64,000 bases of DNA, taken from positions 343,384-407,383 of the forward strand of contig MVDH01000006.1 of assembly GCA_003056245.1 (NCBI GenBank), read 5' to 3'. Within the stretch, counting starts at the first letter, position 1. The number at the start of each line of letters is the position of its first letter. A model generated the notes under the pieces. The model did no database searches. It was not told where the DNA came from and was given only the letters and a program-made list of their open reading frames with translations. Source of the stretch: Cellvibrio sp. 79 (GTDB taxonomy: Bacteria; Pseudomonadota; Gammaproteobacteria; Pseudomonadales; Cellvibrionaceae). The position numbers and the translations under genes were made by a program. Shown one piece after another: positions 52,952-62,277 of the stretch.

Positions 52952-55102
52952 TTATCGCAACACACCAATTACAGAATATTTCGCTACACAAGTCGAAGGA
53001 GTTCCATTTACGCCCCATGATAGATCGCGCATTTCTTTTAAAGTACCGGTAATAACATTGCCTTCATTAGCGTTATAGGTAGCCTCAAATTCAGAGTAGA
53101 AACGATCAAAGAAGCCAGCATGCCCTTTCACAGGTTCGACACTACCACTTTCCTCAAACGTTAGTTTATGAGTAACCGGGTTATAAATAGCTTCAGTAGC
53201 TGCCATCCAACTACGAGTATTTGGATTAACACCTAACAACCAGCTTTCATCGTAAATTTCTTCATATCCCGGCTCGATATCCTCCCCTACTAATCCACAG
53301 GTAGAACTACCTCCCTGATGAGGAACAGTTTCACCCGGTGTGTATGTATCAAACGCAACGGTTATGGTTAACTTCAAATGGATATTGCCATCTGGCAAAC
53401 CATTAACGCGCTCAAAATGCGATGGATCTTCTTCACCTTTTTTAATGGTATCCGCCTCACTAATAAGGGTAAGAGTGTCACCGGTGACAGAGAAAGTTTG
53501 GACAATATCTCGCCCATCAGGACCACATGCCAAATAATTAGATTGCTCATAATTATTGTGCTTACCATCTTCATTCAGCACTGCACAGGGATGAGATGCC
53601 CCCCACTGACCATTGGTATCCAGCTCGGTATCAACTACAAATGCATTGGTTTCATTATTGTGGGTGTAAGTGCCCAGCTCTACACCTGGCCAACCATTAG
53701 TGTCATCCGAAGACTCCTCGCCCATCGCATATTGCTGCCCCATAAAATAATGGGTATCGGTAAACGCGAAGAAAACCTGATCCTCTTCATTGAAGACTGA
53801 CCAACCACCTTTCAACGGACTTTCAGAAGTTGCTTTCAAGCGCGTTAATACAAACTCATCATTAGCATCACTCAGGGTCAAGGTGTCGCCATCCAGCACT
53901 AAAGTATTGTTGTTGGCCATTGGTGGAACTGCATCAAGGCCGCTTTCGGTTTCAGAAGTCGGAGTGACAGTCACTTTACCGGTTGCTTGATCCCACGAAT
54001 AAGTACCGATTTCCAAAGCTGCGCCATTGGCAACACTTGAATCATGGTCAATCGTCGCGTAATGACTGCCATTGATAATGAACAGCACATAGTCATATGC
54101 ACCCGTGTCACCTTGGCCATGGATATACCAAGTGCCCACTAACGTTTCGGCATTGCTTTGCTCGATAGATTCTTCAAGGTGAGCAACGGCAGCGGATTCA
54201 CTGACAACTGTTTTACTATTATCAGTGTGTTGAACTACCGGCAGCACATCAGTGGAAAAGGCAGCATAGGTTTGATTGAAATCGACGCTTTGCGTAGCAG
54301 CAGCCACAGCTTCTGCAGGAATGCTAATGCCATTGCCGGGGTTACCATCGGCATCTAACGACTGCAGTAAGACCGCAATGTTTTTAACAATTTGATTCTG
54401 GGTATCGCCAGAAGGGACCATATCTACTGGAGTCACCACACTTTTGGCTGTAGCCGGTGGAAATTGGATCTCACCAATCGAGAACACCACCGTATCCCCT
54501 TCTGCATACTGGTATTGGCCGGTCGCCGAAGTAACGCCCGCAAATCCTCCCGGACTGGTTTCATAAGTAACACCAGCTACGGCGCTATCCACAAAAACAC
54601 CCGTTTGCACCACCGTTACCAGCGAACTAGAGGACGAAGACGAGGATAATTCACTACTGGAACTTGATGATGCGACCGAGCTAATTGAAGAGCTGGATAA
54701 TTCGACAGCAGACGATGAACTACTCGAAGAGCTGGACAATTCAACTGAAGAAGATGAGCTAATCGAAGAGCTTGATAACTCCACGGAGGAAGATGAACTG
54801 CTTAAAGCACCTTGTTGCTCCGACGATGAACTGCTCGAATCATTACCGGAAGAACTGGGAAAGGAGCTGGATGAGCGAGAAGACGATGTCGGTGGCGCAC
54901 TGCTGGATATTGCAGCGTCAGTACTTGAACTACTTGAACTACTTGAACTACTTGAACTACTTGAACTACTTGAACTAACCACGCTACTACTCAAAAGCGC
55001 ACTTGAACTGGTTTTTGAACCCCCACTGGACGATCCGCCACCACATGCCGCCAACACCAGTGCCAGCGAGCAGATTGCAAAATGCGATAAACAACGCTTC
55101 AT
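52952..55102 (-). CDS. Poly-serine lipoprotein of unknown function
   Basis: A 716-residue lipoprotein. Signal peptide with lipobox LAACG near residue 20, then about 150 residues that are mostly serine, broken by repeats of VELSSSS type; such linkers are typical of Cellvibrio-like surface proteins. The folded part begins VQTGVFVDSAVAGVTYETSPGGFAGVTSATGQYQYAEGD, a pattern common in bacterial surface lipoproteins, and later has several similar beta-rich stretches (LVGTWYIHGQGDTGAYDYVLFI; LKGGWSVFNEEDQVFFAFTDTHYF). No catalytic motif is recognised. GGAGGG lies six bases before the ATG at 55102; the longer frame would use TTG. It converges on the hypothetical pair. Confidence 0.85.
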   Translation of the reverse strand: MKRCLSHFAICSLALVLAACGGGSSSGGSKTSSSALLSSSVVSSSSSSSSSSSSSSSSSSTDAAISSSAPPTSSSRSSSSFPSSSGNDSSSSSSEQQGALSSSSSSVELSSSSISSSSSVELSSSSSSSSSAVELSSSSISSVASSSSSSELSSSSSSSSLVTVVQTGVFVDSAVAGVTYETSPGGFAGVTSATGQYQYAEGDTVVFSIGEIQFPPATAKSVVTPVDMVPSGDTQNQIVKNIAVLLQSLDADGNPGNGISIPAEAVAAATQSVDFNQTYAAFSTDVLPVVQHTDNSKTVVSESAAVAHLEESIEQSNAETLVGTWYIHGQGDTGAYDYVLFIINGSHYATIDHDSSVANGAALEIGTYSWDQATGKVTVTPTSETESGLDAVPPMANNNTLVLDGDTLTLSDANDEFVLTRLKATSESPLKGGWSVFNEEDQVFFAFTDTHYFMGQQYAMGEESSDDTNGWPGVELGTYTHNNETNAFVVDTELDTNGQWGASHPCAVLNEDGKHNNYEQSNYLACGPDGRDIVQTFSVTGDTLTLISEADTIKKGEEDPSHFERVNGLPDGNIHLKLTITVAFDTYTPGETVPHQGGSSTCGLVGEDIEPGYEEIYDESWLLGVNPNTRSWMAATEAIYNPVTHKLTFEESGSVEPVKGHAGFFDRFYSEFEATYNANEGNVITGTLKEMRDLSWGVNGTPSTCVAKYSVIGVLR
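54922..54975 (-). repeat. 9-bp tandem repeat coding Ser-Ser-Ser
   Basis: Six exact copies of TACTTGAAC (plus strand) in the poly-Ser linker. Each unit is three codons, so slippage changes linker length without shifting the frame. Confidence 0.9.
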
Positions 55103-55322
55103 ACTCAACCCTCCCAAGATTTAGGTCTTTAACTAACAAAAAAAGCATTTTAGATGCCATTGGGAGCCAGTTTAGTTGAAATATGAATTATGTCTCATAT
55201 TTTTAATAACCGAATTTACATAGATATTGTCAAAAAAGAAATATGGGTAGAGAGGTGCAAAAAAGCGGTCTCAAATCACACTACTGCACAAAAATAGAGC
55301 CTTTTGTATTCGATTCCGCCAA

Positions 55323-55338
55323 ACACAATATGTAGTCA
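55323..55338. promoter_or_regulatory. Distal NrdR-box-like site
   Basis: ACACAATATGTAGTCA matches 13 of 16 positions of the NrdR consensus ACACWATATATWGTGT, but it is far (about 580 bp) from nrdA, so it may be chance. Confidence 0.25.
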
Positions 55339-55485
55339 TATTTGATAGCGTCATCTATGAGAAAAAAATCTAAATCCCTTGAAAAATTGTCATTAAAGGA
55401 ATGAACCGCTATAAACACTGGTTTTACAGTGGTTGGCGCGTCAATCGCGATGTTTCCCCCAGTTTTTCCCACCCTAACGCACACC

Positions 55486-55494
55486 TTATCCACA
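55486..55494 (+). promoter_or_regulatory. DnaA box
   Basis: TTATCCACA is the exact high-affinity DnaA box, about 420 bp upstream of nrdA. DnaA regulates nrdAB in E. coli, so a regulatory role is plausible; one box alone does not indicate an origin. Confidence 0.45.
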
Positions 55495-55757
55495 GGTTTT
55501 CAAGCTTGCATTAAAGCCATGACCGCATTATCTTGTAGCCCATTCACGATTTACCCCTAGATATAGGTATAAACAGGGTTTTAGGCCCTAGACCTGATGC
55601 GGTAAATCGTCAAGTGTTTTTTTGATCCTATTGAACACAATTTTGACGTCATTCACAGCTTTTGGCTTGAGATCGCACCGCAAATTGTGGCTTGCACTAA
55701 CGACAACACAGTTGGCAAGCATCAGCAGTATGGGCACACACGGCGAATTTGTCTGAC

Positions 55758-55773
55758 CACAACATATAGTGGT
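55758..55773. promoter_or_regulatory. Candidate NrdR box
   Basis: CCACAACATATAGTGG matches 13 of 16 NrdR consensus positions and is part of a longer palindrome GACCAC...GTGGTC (55756-55775), about 145 bp before the nrdA start. NrdR represses ribonucleotide reductase genes. Confidence 0.55.
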
Positions 55774-55917
55774 CGCCAAAAACGCAAAATGATTGTGTTC
55801 TGAACTGATTTTTAATAACAACACTGGCGAACACAGCCGGTGTAAACGGATCAAAGTTGTAACGATTTTTCATTTAATCCAGTTATCAACCGGGAAGACC
55901 TCACGCGGGAGACGTCT

Positions 55918-58857
55918 ATGCATACTGACATTGAACAAACCACCGGCACTACCAACGTCCAACACGACATTCACGGCGGTTCAGCCAACCTTACGGCTAC
56001 AGCGCCGGGACAATTGCGCGTCATCAAGCGCAATGGAACCGTGGTTCCTTTCGATGCCAGCAAAATTGCCATCGCCATGACCAAAGCCTTTTTGGCGGTT
56101 GAAGGCGGTAAAGCCGCTGCTTCTACGCGCGTGCGCGAGATGGTCGATAACCTGACCCAGCAAATTACTGCGACCTTCAAGCGTCGTATGCCGTCTGGCG
56201 GCACCATCCATATCGAAGAAATCCAGGATCAGGTTGAACTGATCCTGATGCGCTCCGGCGAGCAAAAAGTCGCCCGCGATTACGTGCTCTACCGCGAAGA
56301 GCACGCCCGCTTGCGCGCCCAGAAACAACCAGCCTCACTTGAGCCGGACCCGGATTACCCCAGCCTGAACGTCGTGCTGGATAACGGCACCCGCGCACCA
56401 CTGAACATTGCCCGCATGCGCACCATCGTGCACGAAGCCTGTGCCGGCTTGGCCGGTGTAGAAGAGAAAGCGATCCTCGATGAAGCCATGCGCAACCTGT
56501 ACGACGGCGTGGCTGAAAAAGACGTAAACACTTCATTGGTGATTACCGCCCGCACCCTGGTAGAGAAAGAGCCAAACTACTCGTTCGTTACCGCCCGTTT
56601 GCTGATGGACAAACTGCGCGCCGAGGCCCTGAGCTTCTTCGGCATTGCTGAATCAGCGACCCAAGCGGATATGGAAACCCTTTACGCCCAAACCCTGCCC
56701 GTTTATTTGAAGAAAAGCGTGGAGCTGGAACTGGTATCGCCAGAGCTGTTGACCTTCAATCTGGACAAACTGGGCAAAGCCCTGATCGCTGAACGCGACC
56801 TGCAATTCACTTACCTCGGCCTGCAAACCCTGTACGACCGCTACTTCATCCACAGCAACAACACCCGCATTGAATTACCGCAAATTTTCTTCATGCGTGT
56901 GGCGATGGGTCTGGCGATCCAGGAAGAGCAAAAAGAAGAGCGCGCGATCGAGTTCTATCGCCTGCTCTCTTCGTTCGATTACATGAGCTCTACCCCAACC
57001 CTGTTCAACTCCGGCACCTTGCGTCCGCAGTTATCCTCTTGCTACCTGACCACCGTACCGGACGACCTGCACGGTATTTACGGCGCGATGCAAGACAACG
57101 CCATGCTCAGCAAATTCGCCGGCGGCCTGGGTAACGACTGGACGCCAGTACGCGCACTCGGCGCTTACATCAAAGGTACCAATGGTAAATCACAAGGCGT
57201 AGTTCCCTTCCTGAAAGTGGCCAACGACACCGCTGTAGCAGTCAACCAGGGCGGCAAGCGCAAAGGCGCTGTGTGTGCGTACCTGGAAACCTGGCATATG
57301 GACGTCGAGGAATTCCTCGAGTTGCGTAAGAACACCGGTGATGACCGTCGCCGTACCCACGATATGAACACCGCCAACTGGGTGCCCGATGCATTCATGA
57401 AGCGCGTATTCGATGACAAAGAGTGGACTCTCTTCTCGCCAAACGATGTACCTGATTTGCACGACCTGTACGGTAAAGCCTTCGAAGAGCGTTACGAGCA
57501 TTACGAGCGCGAAGCCGCGCAAGGCAAAATCAAAGTTTTCAAAACCGTGCGCGCATTGGACCTGTGGAGAAAAATGCTGGGCATGCTGTTTGAAACCGGC
57601 CACCCATGGATCACCTTCAAAGACCCATGCAACCTGCGCAGCCCGCAGCAACACGCCGGTGTGGTGCACTCGTCCAACCTGTGCACCGAGATCACTCTCA
57701 ACACCAAAGCCAACGATGAAATCGCGGTTTGTAACCTCGGCTCCGTCAATCTGGCGCAACACATTGTGGATGGCAAACTCGACCAGGCAAAACTGGAGCG
57801 CACCATTAAGACCGCGATCCGCATGCTGGATAACGTCATCGACATTAACTACTACGCCGTTGCGACCTCCAAAGCGTCCAACCTGCGTCACCGTCCAATC
57901 GGTTTGGGCATCATGGGCTTCCAGGATGCACTCTACGAACAACGCATCGCCTACAGCTCGCAACAAGCGGTAGATTTTGCCGATACCTCCATGGAAGCCG
58001 TGAGCTACTACGCGATCAAAGCCTCCAGCGAACTGGCAGCCGAGCGCGGCAAGTATTCAACCTTTGAAGGTTCACTGTGGAGCAAAGGCACACTGCCAAT
58101 CGACTCGATTGAAATCCTCGCGCAAAACCGTGGCGAGAACTACATCAAAGTAGATCGCAGCAAAACCTTCGATTGGGACACCCTGCGTGCACAAGTGAAA
58201 TCGCAAGGTATGCGTAACTCCAACGTGATGGCGATCGCACCGACCGCAACCATTTCCAACATCACCGGTGTTACTCAATCCATCGAGCCGACTTACCAAA
58301 ACCTGTACGTGAAATCCAATCTATCCGGTGAATTCACCGTGGTTAACCCGCACCTCGTTCACGATTTAAAAGCGCGCGGTTTGTGGGATGCGGTAATGGT
58401 TAACGACCTGAAATACTACGAAGGCTCATTGCAAAAAATTGATCGCATTCCAGCGGATTTGAAAGCGATTTATGCCACCGCCTTTGAAGTGGAACCACGC
58501 TGGATTGTTGAAGCTGCAAGCCGCCGTCAAAAGTGGATCGACCAGGCACAAAGCTTGAACCTGTACATCGCTGGCGCGAACGGCAAAAAACTGGACATCA
58601 CCTACCGCATGGCGTGGTACAGCGGTTTGAAAACCACTTACTACCTGCGCGCATTGGCAGCAACTACCACTGAAAAATCCACCATTAACACCGGTGCATT
58701 GAACGCAGTTTCTGCCGGTGGTGCGAGCGCGTTGTCAGCAGCACCTGCTGTAGCAAAACCAGCGGTATCTGAAATTGAAGAAGCGAGCTTTGCAGAAGCG
58801 GCACCCGTGCCATTGGCTTGCTCGATTGATAATCCGGATTGTGAGGCTTGCCAGTAA
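55918..58857 (+). CDS. nrdA: Ribonucleoside-diphosphate reductase, alpha subunit (class Ia)
   Basis: A 979-residue class Ia reductase large chain, longer than E. coli NrdA (761). It carries two N-terminal ATP-cones: one beginning LRVIKRNGTVVPFD (~residue 33) and a more diverged second beginning LNVVLDNGTRAPLN (~145), as in Pseudomonas-type NrdA. The catalytic barrel has LSSCYL and VCNLGSVNL cysteines, NLCTEITLN with the thiyl-radical Cys, and PTATISNITGVTQSIEP. The C-terminal tail ends CEACQ, the CxxC redox pair for thioredoxin/glutaredoxin. About 50 residues of Ala/Val-rich linker precede the tail. GGGAG lies before the ATG. nrdB follows after a repeat-filled 169-bp gap. It reduces NDPs to dNDPs in the cytoplasm. 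Confidence 0.95.
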   Translation: MHTDIEQTTGTTNVQHDIHGGSANLTATAPGQLRVIKRNGTVVPFDASKIAIAMTKAFLAVEGGKAAASTRVREMVDNLTQQITATFKRRMPSGGTIHIEEIQDQVELILMRSGEQKVARDYVLYREEHARLRAQKQPASLEPDPDYPSLNVVLDNGTRAPLNIARMRTIVHEACAGLAGVEEKAILDEAMRNLYDGVAEKDVNTSLVITARTLVEKEPNYSFVTARLLMDKLRAEALSFFGIAESATQADMETLYAQTLPVYLKKSVELELVSPELLTFNLDKLGKALIAERDLQFTYLGLQTLYDRYFIHSNNTRIELPQIFFMRVAMGLAIQEEQKEERAIEFYRLLSSFDYMSSTPTLFNSGTLRPQLSSCYLTTVPDDLHGIYGAMQDNAMLSKFAGGLGNDWTPVRALGAYIKGTNGKSQGVVPFLKVANDTAVAVNQGGKRKGAVCAYLETWHMDVEEFLELRKNTGDDRRRTHDMNTANWVPDAFMKRVFDDKEWTLFSPNDVPDLHDLYGKAFEERYEHYEREAAQGKIKVFKTVRALDLWRKMLGMLFETGHPWITFKDPCNLRSPQQHAGVVHSSNLCTEITLNTKANDEIAVCNLGSVNLAQHIVDGKLDQAKLERTIKTAIRMLDNVIDINYYAVATSKASNLRHRPIGLGIMGFQDALYEQRIAYSSQQAVDFADTSMEAVSYYAIKASSELAAERGKYSTFEGSLWSKGTLPIDSIEILAQNRGENYIKVDRSKTFDWDTLRAQVKSQGMRNSNVMAIAPTATISNITGVTQSIEPTYQNLYVKSNLSGEFTVVNPHLVHDLKARGLWDAVMVNDLKYYEGSLQKIDRIPADLKAIYATAFEVEPRWIVEAASRRQKWIDQAQSLNLYIAGANGKKLDITYRMAWYSGLKTTYYLRALAATTTEKSTINTGALNAVSAGGASALSAAPAVAKPAVSEIEEASFAEAAPVPLACSIDNPDCEACQ

Positions 58858-58865
58858 CCCCCCTT

Positions 58866-58990
58866 CCGGCCTCCCCCTTTAAAGGGAGAGATAGAACCCC
58901 TCCCAACCTCCCCTTCAAAAGGGGAGGAGCTTAAAAACAAGGGCGATCTAATTCCCTCCCCTTTTGAAGGGGAGGGCTAGGGTGGGGTTA
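58866..58990. repeat. Cluster of CCTCCCC/GGGGAGG palindromes between nrdA and nrdB
   Basis: Three palindromes: CTCCC...GGGAG (58871-58888), CCTCCCCTT...AAGGGGAGG (58907-58927) and CCCTCCCCTT...AAGGGGAGGG (58954-58976). The block from 58895 to 58989 is itself an inverted repeat (CCCCTCCCAACC versus CTAGGGTGGGG ends). It resembles a REP/BIME-type element and would form strong hairpins in the nrdAB mRNA. Confidence 0.75.
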
Positions 58991-59026
58991 AAATGCAATG
59001 TATTAAAAAATTTAAAGAGGATCACC

Positions 59027-60328
59027 ATGTTAAGTTGGGATGATTTCGAAAACGAAGAAGCAGCAAAAGAAACCGCGCGTCAGGATGCGATTAGCGCAAA
59101 CCTGAGCAAGCCAGCAGCGGCTGCGCAACAACAACCAGCGCCTATCGCACAAGCGCAAGCAAAGCCCGCACCGCAATCCAATGTTGCCGCAAACAGCGCC
59201 TTTGCCGAAGCCGCAAAAGAATCCGGCATCAGCCCTGAACTCGCCAAAGCCCGCGCAAGCCTCGCTGCATTAGATCCTGCTCCCGGTTTGGAAGAATTGG
59301 AAATGGGCGCAGCGCGTATCCAGGTTGATGAAAAGCGCATGATCAACTGCCGCGCTGATCTGAACCAACTCGTTCCGTTCAAATACGATTGGGCATGGCA
59401 AAAATATCTGGATGGTTGCTCTAACCATTGGATGCCACAAGAAGTAAACATGACTGCTGACATCGCCACCTGGCGCAGCAAAGACGGCCTCACCGACGAC
59501 GAGCGCCGCATTGTAATGCGCAGCCTCGGTTACTTCTCCACTGCCGACTCACTCGTTGCAAATAATCTGGTGCTCGCAATTTACCGCTTGATCACCAACC
59601 CCGAATGCCGCCAATACATTTTGCGTCAATCATTCGAAGAAGCGATCCATACGCACGCCTATCAATACTGCATCGAATCACTGGGCATGGACGAAGGCGA
59701 AATCTTCAACATGTACCGCGAATTGCCCAGCGTTGCGAACAAAGCCGCATGGAGTTTGAAACACACCCAAACATTGGGCGACCCAACCTTCCAAACCGGC
59801 ACCCCGGAAACCGACCAGGAATTACTGCGCAACCTCGTTGCATTCTACGTAGTCACTGAAGGCATTTTCTTCTACTGCGGATTCAGTCAAATCCTCAGCA
59901 TGGGCCGCCGCAACAAAATGACCGGCGTTGCCGAACAATTCCAATACATCCTGCGCGATGAATCGATGCATTTGAATTTTGGTATCGACGTCATCAACCA
60001 AATCAAACTGGAAAACCCGCACTTGTGGACTGCCGAATTCCAACAAGAAGTTCTGCAAATGATCCTGGAAGGCACCGAACTGGAAATCCAATACGCCCGC
60101 GACTCCATGCCCCGCGGCGTCCTCGGCATGAACGCCGCCATGATGGAAGAATACCTCCACTTCATCGCCAACCGCCGCTGCGCACAACTTGGTTTGAAAG
60201 AACAATTCCCAGGCGCACAGAATCCATTCCCGTGGATGAGTGAGATTATGGATTTAAGGAAAGAGAAGAATTTCTTTGAGACCAGAGTGATTGAGTATCA
60301 GACTGGTGGGGCACTTTCTTGGGATTAA
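59027..60328 (+). CDS. nrdB: Ribonucleoside-diphosphate reductase, beta subunit (class Ia)
   Basis: A 433-residue ferritin-like small subunit. The diiron/radical site is visible: [15 protein letters not shown] (first helix ligand), [18 protein letters not shown] with the E-x-x-H ligands and the radical Tyr four residues after the His as in E. coli E115/H118/Y122, [10 protein letters not shown] (Glu), and [12 protein letters not shown] (E-x-x-H). About 85 N-terminal residues are a low-complexity Ala/Gln/Pro extension. ATG at 59027 has AGAGG six bases upstream; the longer frame starts inside the repeat block. It partners nrdA; the subunit end needed to bind NrdA is at the C-terminus. Confidence 0.95.
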   Translation: MLSWDDFENEEAAKETARQDAISANLSKPAAAAQQQPAPIAQAQAKPAPQSNVAANSAFAEAAKESGISPELAKARASLAALDPAPGLEELEMGAARIQVDEKRMINCRADLNQLVPFKYDWAWQKYLDGCSNHWMPQEVNMTADIATWRSKDGLTDDERRIVMRSLGYFSTADSLVANNLVLAIYRLITNPECRQYILRQSFEEAIHTHAYQYCIESLGMDEGEIFNMYRELPSVANKAAWSLKHTQTLGDPTFQTGTPETDQELLRNLVAFYVVTEGIFFYCGFSQILSMGRRNKMTGVAEQFQYILRDESMHLNFGIDVINQIKLENPHLWTAEFQQEVLQMILEGTELEIQYARDSMPRGVLGMNAAMMEEYLHFIANRRCAQLGLKEQFPGAQNPFPWMSEIMDLRKEKNFFETRVIEYQTGGALSWD

Positions 60329-60345
60329 TTTTTTAATTCAAGCGT

Positions 60346-60377
60346 AGGTTGGCGCTGAGCGAAGCGATGCCCAACAA
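60346..60377. repeat. REP-like short inverted repeat
   Basis: GTAGGTTGGCG...GATGCCCAAC, a GTTGGG/GCCCAAC-type stem separated by GCTGAGCGAAGC, just after nrdB. Similar GTAGGTTG-starting elements recur at 61470-61750 and 62246. Confidence 0.5.
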
Positions 60378-60483
60378 ACCATTTGGAACGGATCACATAT
60401 TCCGGAGTGAATAAACCTAACCGCTATTGAGTTGTATCGGATTTTTCTGATGGGGCTTGTAGCGGTTTTCCATTGGAGCCAAT

Positions 60484-61275
60484 ATGAAAAAAATCGTATA
60501 CGGTAACATTTTGTTATTTAGTATCGCGCTACTAACATCCCTAGCTGTCATTTACTTTGAATCTGAAAAAATAAATCAAAACCATCCGATTACTCAGCTT
60601 TATGCTATAGCTAGCCACTTAGTTACTGCGGCGTCCACAATGCTTACTGGCCTAATTGCAGCTGCAATTTATTTATACCAAAAGAAAGATCAACAATTAA
60701 AAGAAACAATTGATTTTGAAAAAAACGTTGCCGGGTTAGCCAAAATAATTTATTTGGAATTAAAAAAAGCTGAAGCGATTATCAATGAAATTAAACAACA
60801 AGCCATATTGAAAAGACAACATAATAATTTTCTTACTTACATTGATGAAAATTCAGAGGAAATACTTTTAAGCCAAACCTGGAACACAAATAAACATATT
60901 TTTATAAATCGCTTATCCACAGATGAGTTTGAACATATAAATGCAAATTATGAAGCGGCTGCATTGGCTGAGTCAGCTAGAAAGCTAGCAATAAATGTAT
61001 TTCACACCCAAGCTTTAGAGAAAGCAGCATCTCAAACCAGAGGGGCTATTGAAAAATCAAAAGAGCTAGCTTCAGATGAAAGCTTAATTGACGCCAACGA
61101 TCTAAACGACGCAAGAGATAATTTTGATCAAAGATTTAAAATTTTAGTAGATCGACCCAACAATTTATTTAGACCAATAGAGCAGGCACACATGGCAGAA
61201 AAAGCAGTTGAGGGCTTCAACAATTTTATAAATAGCACAACAGCCCAAACACTCCGAAAAATTTGGGACATCTAA
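60484..61275 (+). CDS. Hypothetical membrane protein with two N-terminal helices
   Basis: A 263-residue protein, not recognised. Two membrane helices (about residues 5-25 and 42-65) lead into a long, mainly helical and polar cytoplasmic region rich in Lys, Glu and Asn, probably coiled coil in part. TGGAG is six bases before the ATG. The DNA is A/T-rich compared with nrdAB. Directly after its TAA, in the same frame, comes the C-terminal end of a restriction-endonuclease-like protein, so this gene marks one side of a rearrangement junction. Whether it is a complete protein cannot be told. Confidence 0.65.
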   Translation: MKKIVYGNILLFSIALLTSLAVIYFESEKINQNHPITQLYAIASHLVTAASTMLTGLIAAAIYLYQKKDQQLKETIDFEKNVAGLAKIIYLELKKAEAIINEIKQQAILKRQHNNFLTYIDENSEEILLSQTWNTNKHIFINRLSTDEFEHINANYEAAALAESARKLAINVFHTQALEKAASQTRGAIEKSKELASDESLIDANDLNDARDNFDQRFKILVDRPNNLFRPIEQAHMAEKAVEGFNNFINSTTAQTLRKIWDI

Positions 61276-61467
61276 AAAGCCCGCAGGCTATCAGCCAAAC
61301 AATTCTACCAATGCGATCACGCCATGGTAATTTGCAACTCATACTTTACGAAGTCGGCAATAGAGATTGCAGAAGCAGCCAAAGTACATCTTATTGATAG
61401 GGACAAGCTGAAAAAATATATTGAAGAGTACAATCAGGCACTTATTGGCGACACTAATGATGCCTAG
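61276..61467 (+). pseudogene. C-terminal remnant of an Mrr-like restriction endonuclease
   Basis: After the TAA at 61273, in the same frame, 63 codons read ARRLSAKQFYQCDHAMVIC then NSYFTKSAIEIAEAAKVHLIDRDKLKKYI to TAG at 61465. This is the typical end of Mrr/DUF2034-type endonuclease domains (YxCDxAxVxTNSxFTxxAxxLA...LxDRDxL). The catalytic part (D...QxK) is missing and there is no start codon or ribosome site, so it is a decayed fragment. Confidence 0.65.
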
Positions 61468-61589
61468 TATGTAGGCCAAGCTAATGCTTGCGAAACCCAG
61501 CCTACGAAGCAAATATTTATGAAATATAAAACTTAATTAACTACACAGAGTGTATTAGAATACAAATTAGCTCGTAGGTTGGGTTTAAT

Positions 61590-61746
61590 GTAGGTTGCTG
61601 GTGAGCTTGCGAACCGCAACATTCGTAATCGCAAATGGCACATTGCTTTGTAATTACGAAAAACAAATCAACGGCACATGCGTTTTTGATTTGGTTGTTG
61701 CGGATGCATGGTCATGTTGCGGTTCGCAAGCTCACCGGCAACCTAC
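61590..61746. repeat. Palindromic REP-like element upstream of the RAYT gene
   Basis: 33-bp inverted ends, 61590-61622 and 61714-61746, both reading GTAGGTTGCYGGTGAGCTTG inward and differing at one position, flank a 91-bp core. The right end is 41 bp before the transposase start. Confidence 0.8.
61610..61705 (+). repeat. 96-bp direct repeat, left copy
   Basis: Starts CGAACCGCAACATTC and ends GGTTGTTGCGGAT. A related copy of equal length is at 62278-62373, on the other side of the RAYT gene; shared blocks include AATCGCAAA, GCAC, CGAAAAAC and TTGCGGAT. Confidence 0.8.
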
Positions 61747-61787
61747 GGGCACCATGAAATAAATTGGATTAATTACAGGGAGTGTTT

Positions 61788-62249
61788 ATGCGATACCGGC
61801 GGGTTTATGTTGAGGGTGGTTGTTATTTTTTTACGTTGGCATTGGCGGATCGCAAGAGTGATTTGTTGGTTCAGAATATCGACCATTTGCGTGCAGCGTT
61901 TAAAACGGTAAAACAAAATCATCCATTTAAGATCGACGCAATCGTGGTCTTGCCGGATCACTTGCATTGTTTGTGGACGTTGCCGCACAACGATTGCGAT
62001 TACTCGATGCGCTGGTCATTGATCAAGGCCGACTTTTCTCGTCGTATTACCAAAACCGAGTTAATTAAAAATAGCCGAATCAAAAGAGGCGAACGAGGCA
62101 TTTGGCAACGTCGTTTTTGGGAGCACACCATTCGCGATAAAAAGGATTTTTACAACCACATTGAATATATCCATTACAATCCGGTAAAACACGGTTACGT
62201 AAGTAACGCGAAAGGCTGGCCATATTCTAGCATTCATTTGTTCGCGTAG
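61788..62249 (+). CDS. REP-associated tyrosine transposase (RAYT)
   Basis: A 153-residue IS200/IS605-like Y1 transposase of the RAYT class. The fold begins YRRVYVEGGCYFFTLALADR; DAIVVLPDHLHCLWTLP carries the HxH (HUH) metal motif, and FYNHIEYIHYNPVKHGYV has the tyrosine expected for strand cleavage. WQRRFWEHTIRD is another family block. RAYTs nick REP-type hairpins, and this gene lies between REP-like inverted repeats and 96-bp direct repeats. ATG at 61788 has ACAGGGAG before it, better than GTG at 61782. Length and motifs are complete, so it may be active. Confidence 0.92.
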   Translation: MRYRRVYVEGGCYFFTLALADRKSDLLVQNIDHLRAAFKTVKQNHPFKIDAIVVLPDHLHCLWTLPHNDCDYSMRWSLIKADFSRRITKTELIKNSRIKRGERGIWQRRFWEHTIRDKKDFYNHIEYIHYNPVKHGYVSNAKGWPYSSIHLFA

Positions 62250-62277
62250 GTTGTGGCGGGGCGCGTAGCCTGAGGAA

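Larger units (their letters stand above)
55118..55917. other. Long regulatory region upstream of nrdA
   Basis: About 800 bp with no gene I can support. It holds a perfect DnaA-box sequence (55486-55494) and two NrdR-box-like palindromes (55323-55338, 55758-55773). Two short minus-strand frames cross it but lack motifs and ribosome sites. Confidence 0.6.

Noticed and set aside
55281..55493. A 70-codon minus-strand frame upstream of nrdA
   Set aside because: No ribosome site or motif, and its region holds a DnaA box and an NrdR-like site; treated as non-coding.
55486..55494. The DnaA box as a sign of a replication origin
   Set aside because: A single box without an A/T-rich unwinding region, further boxes or dnaA/dnaN/gidA genes nearby; a regulatory role at nrdA is more likely.
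55588..55854. An 88-codon minus-strand frame upstream of nrdA
   Set aside because: Cys-rich, motif-free and crosses the palindromic NrdR-like site; no evidence of coding.
57190..57966. A 258-codon minus-strand frame within nrdA
   Set aside because: Antisense to highly conserved catalytic nrdA sequence.
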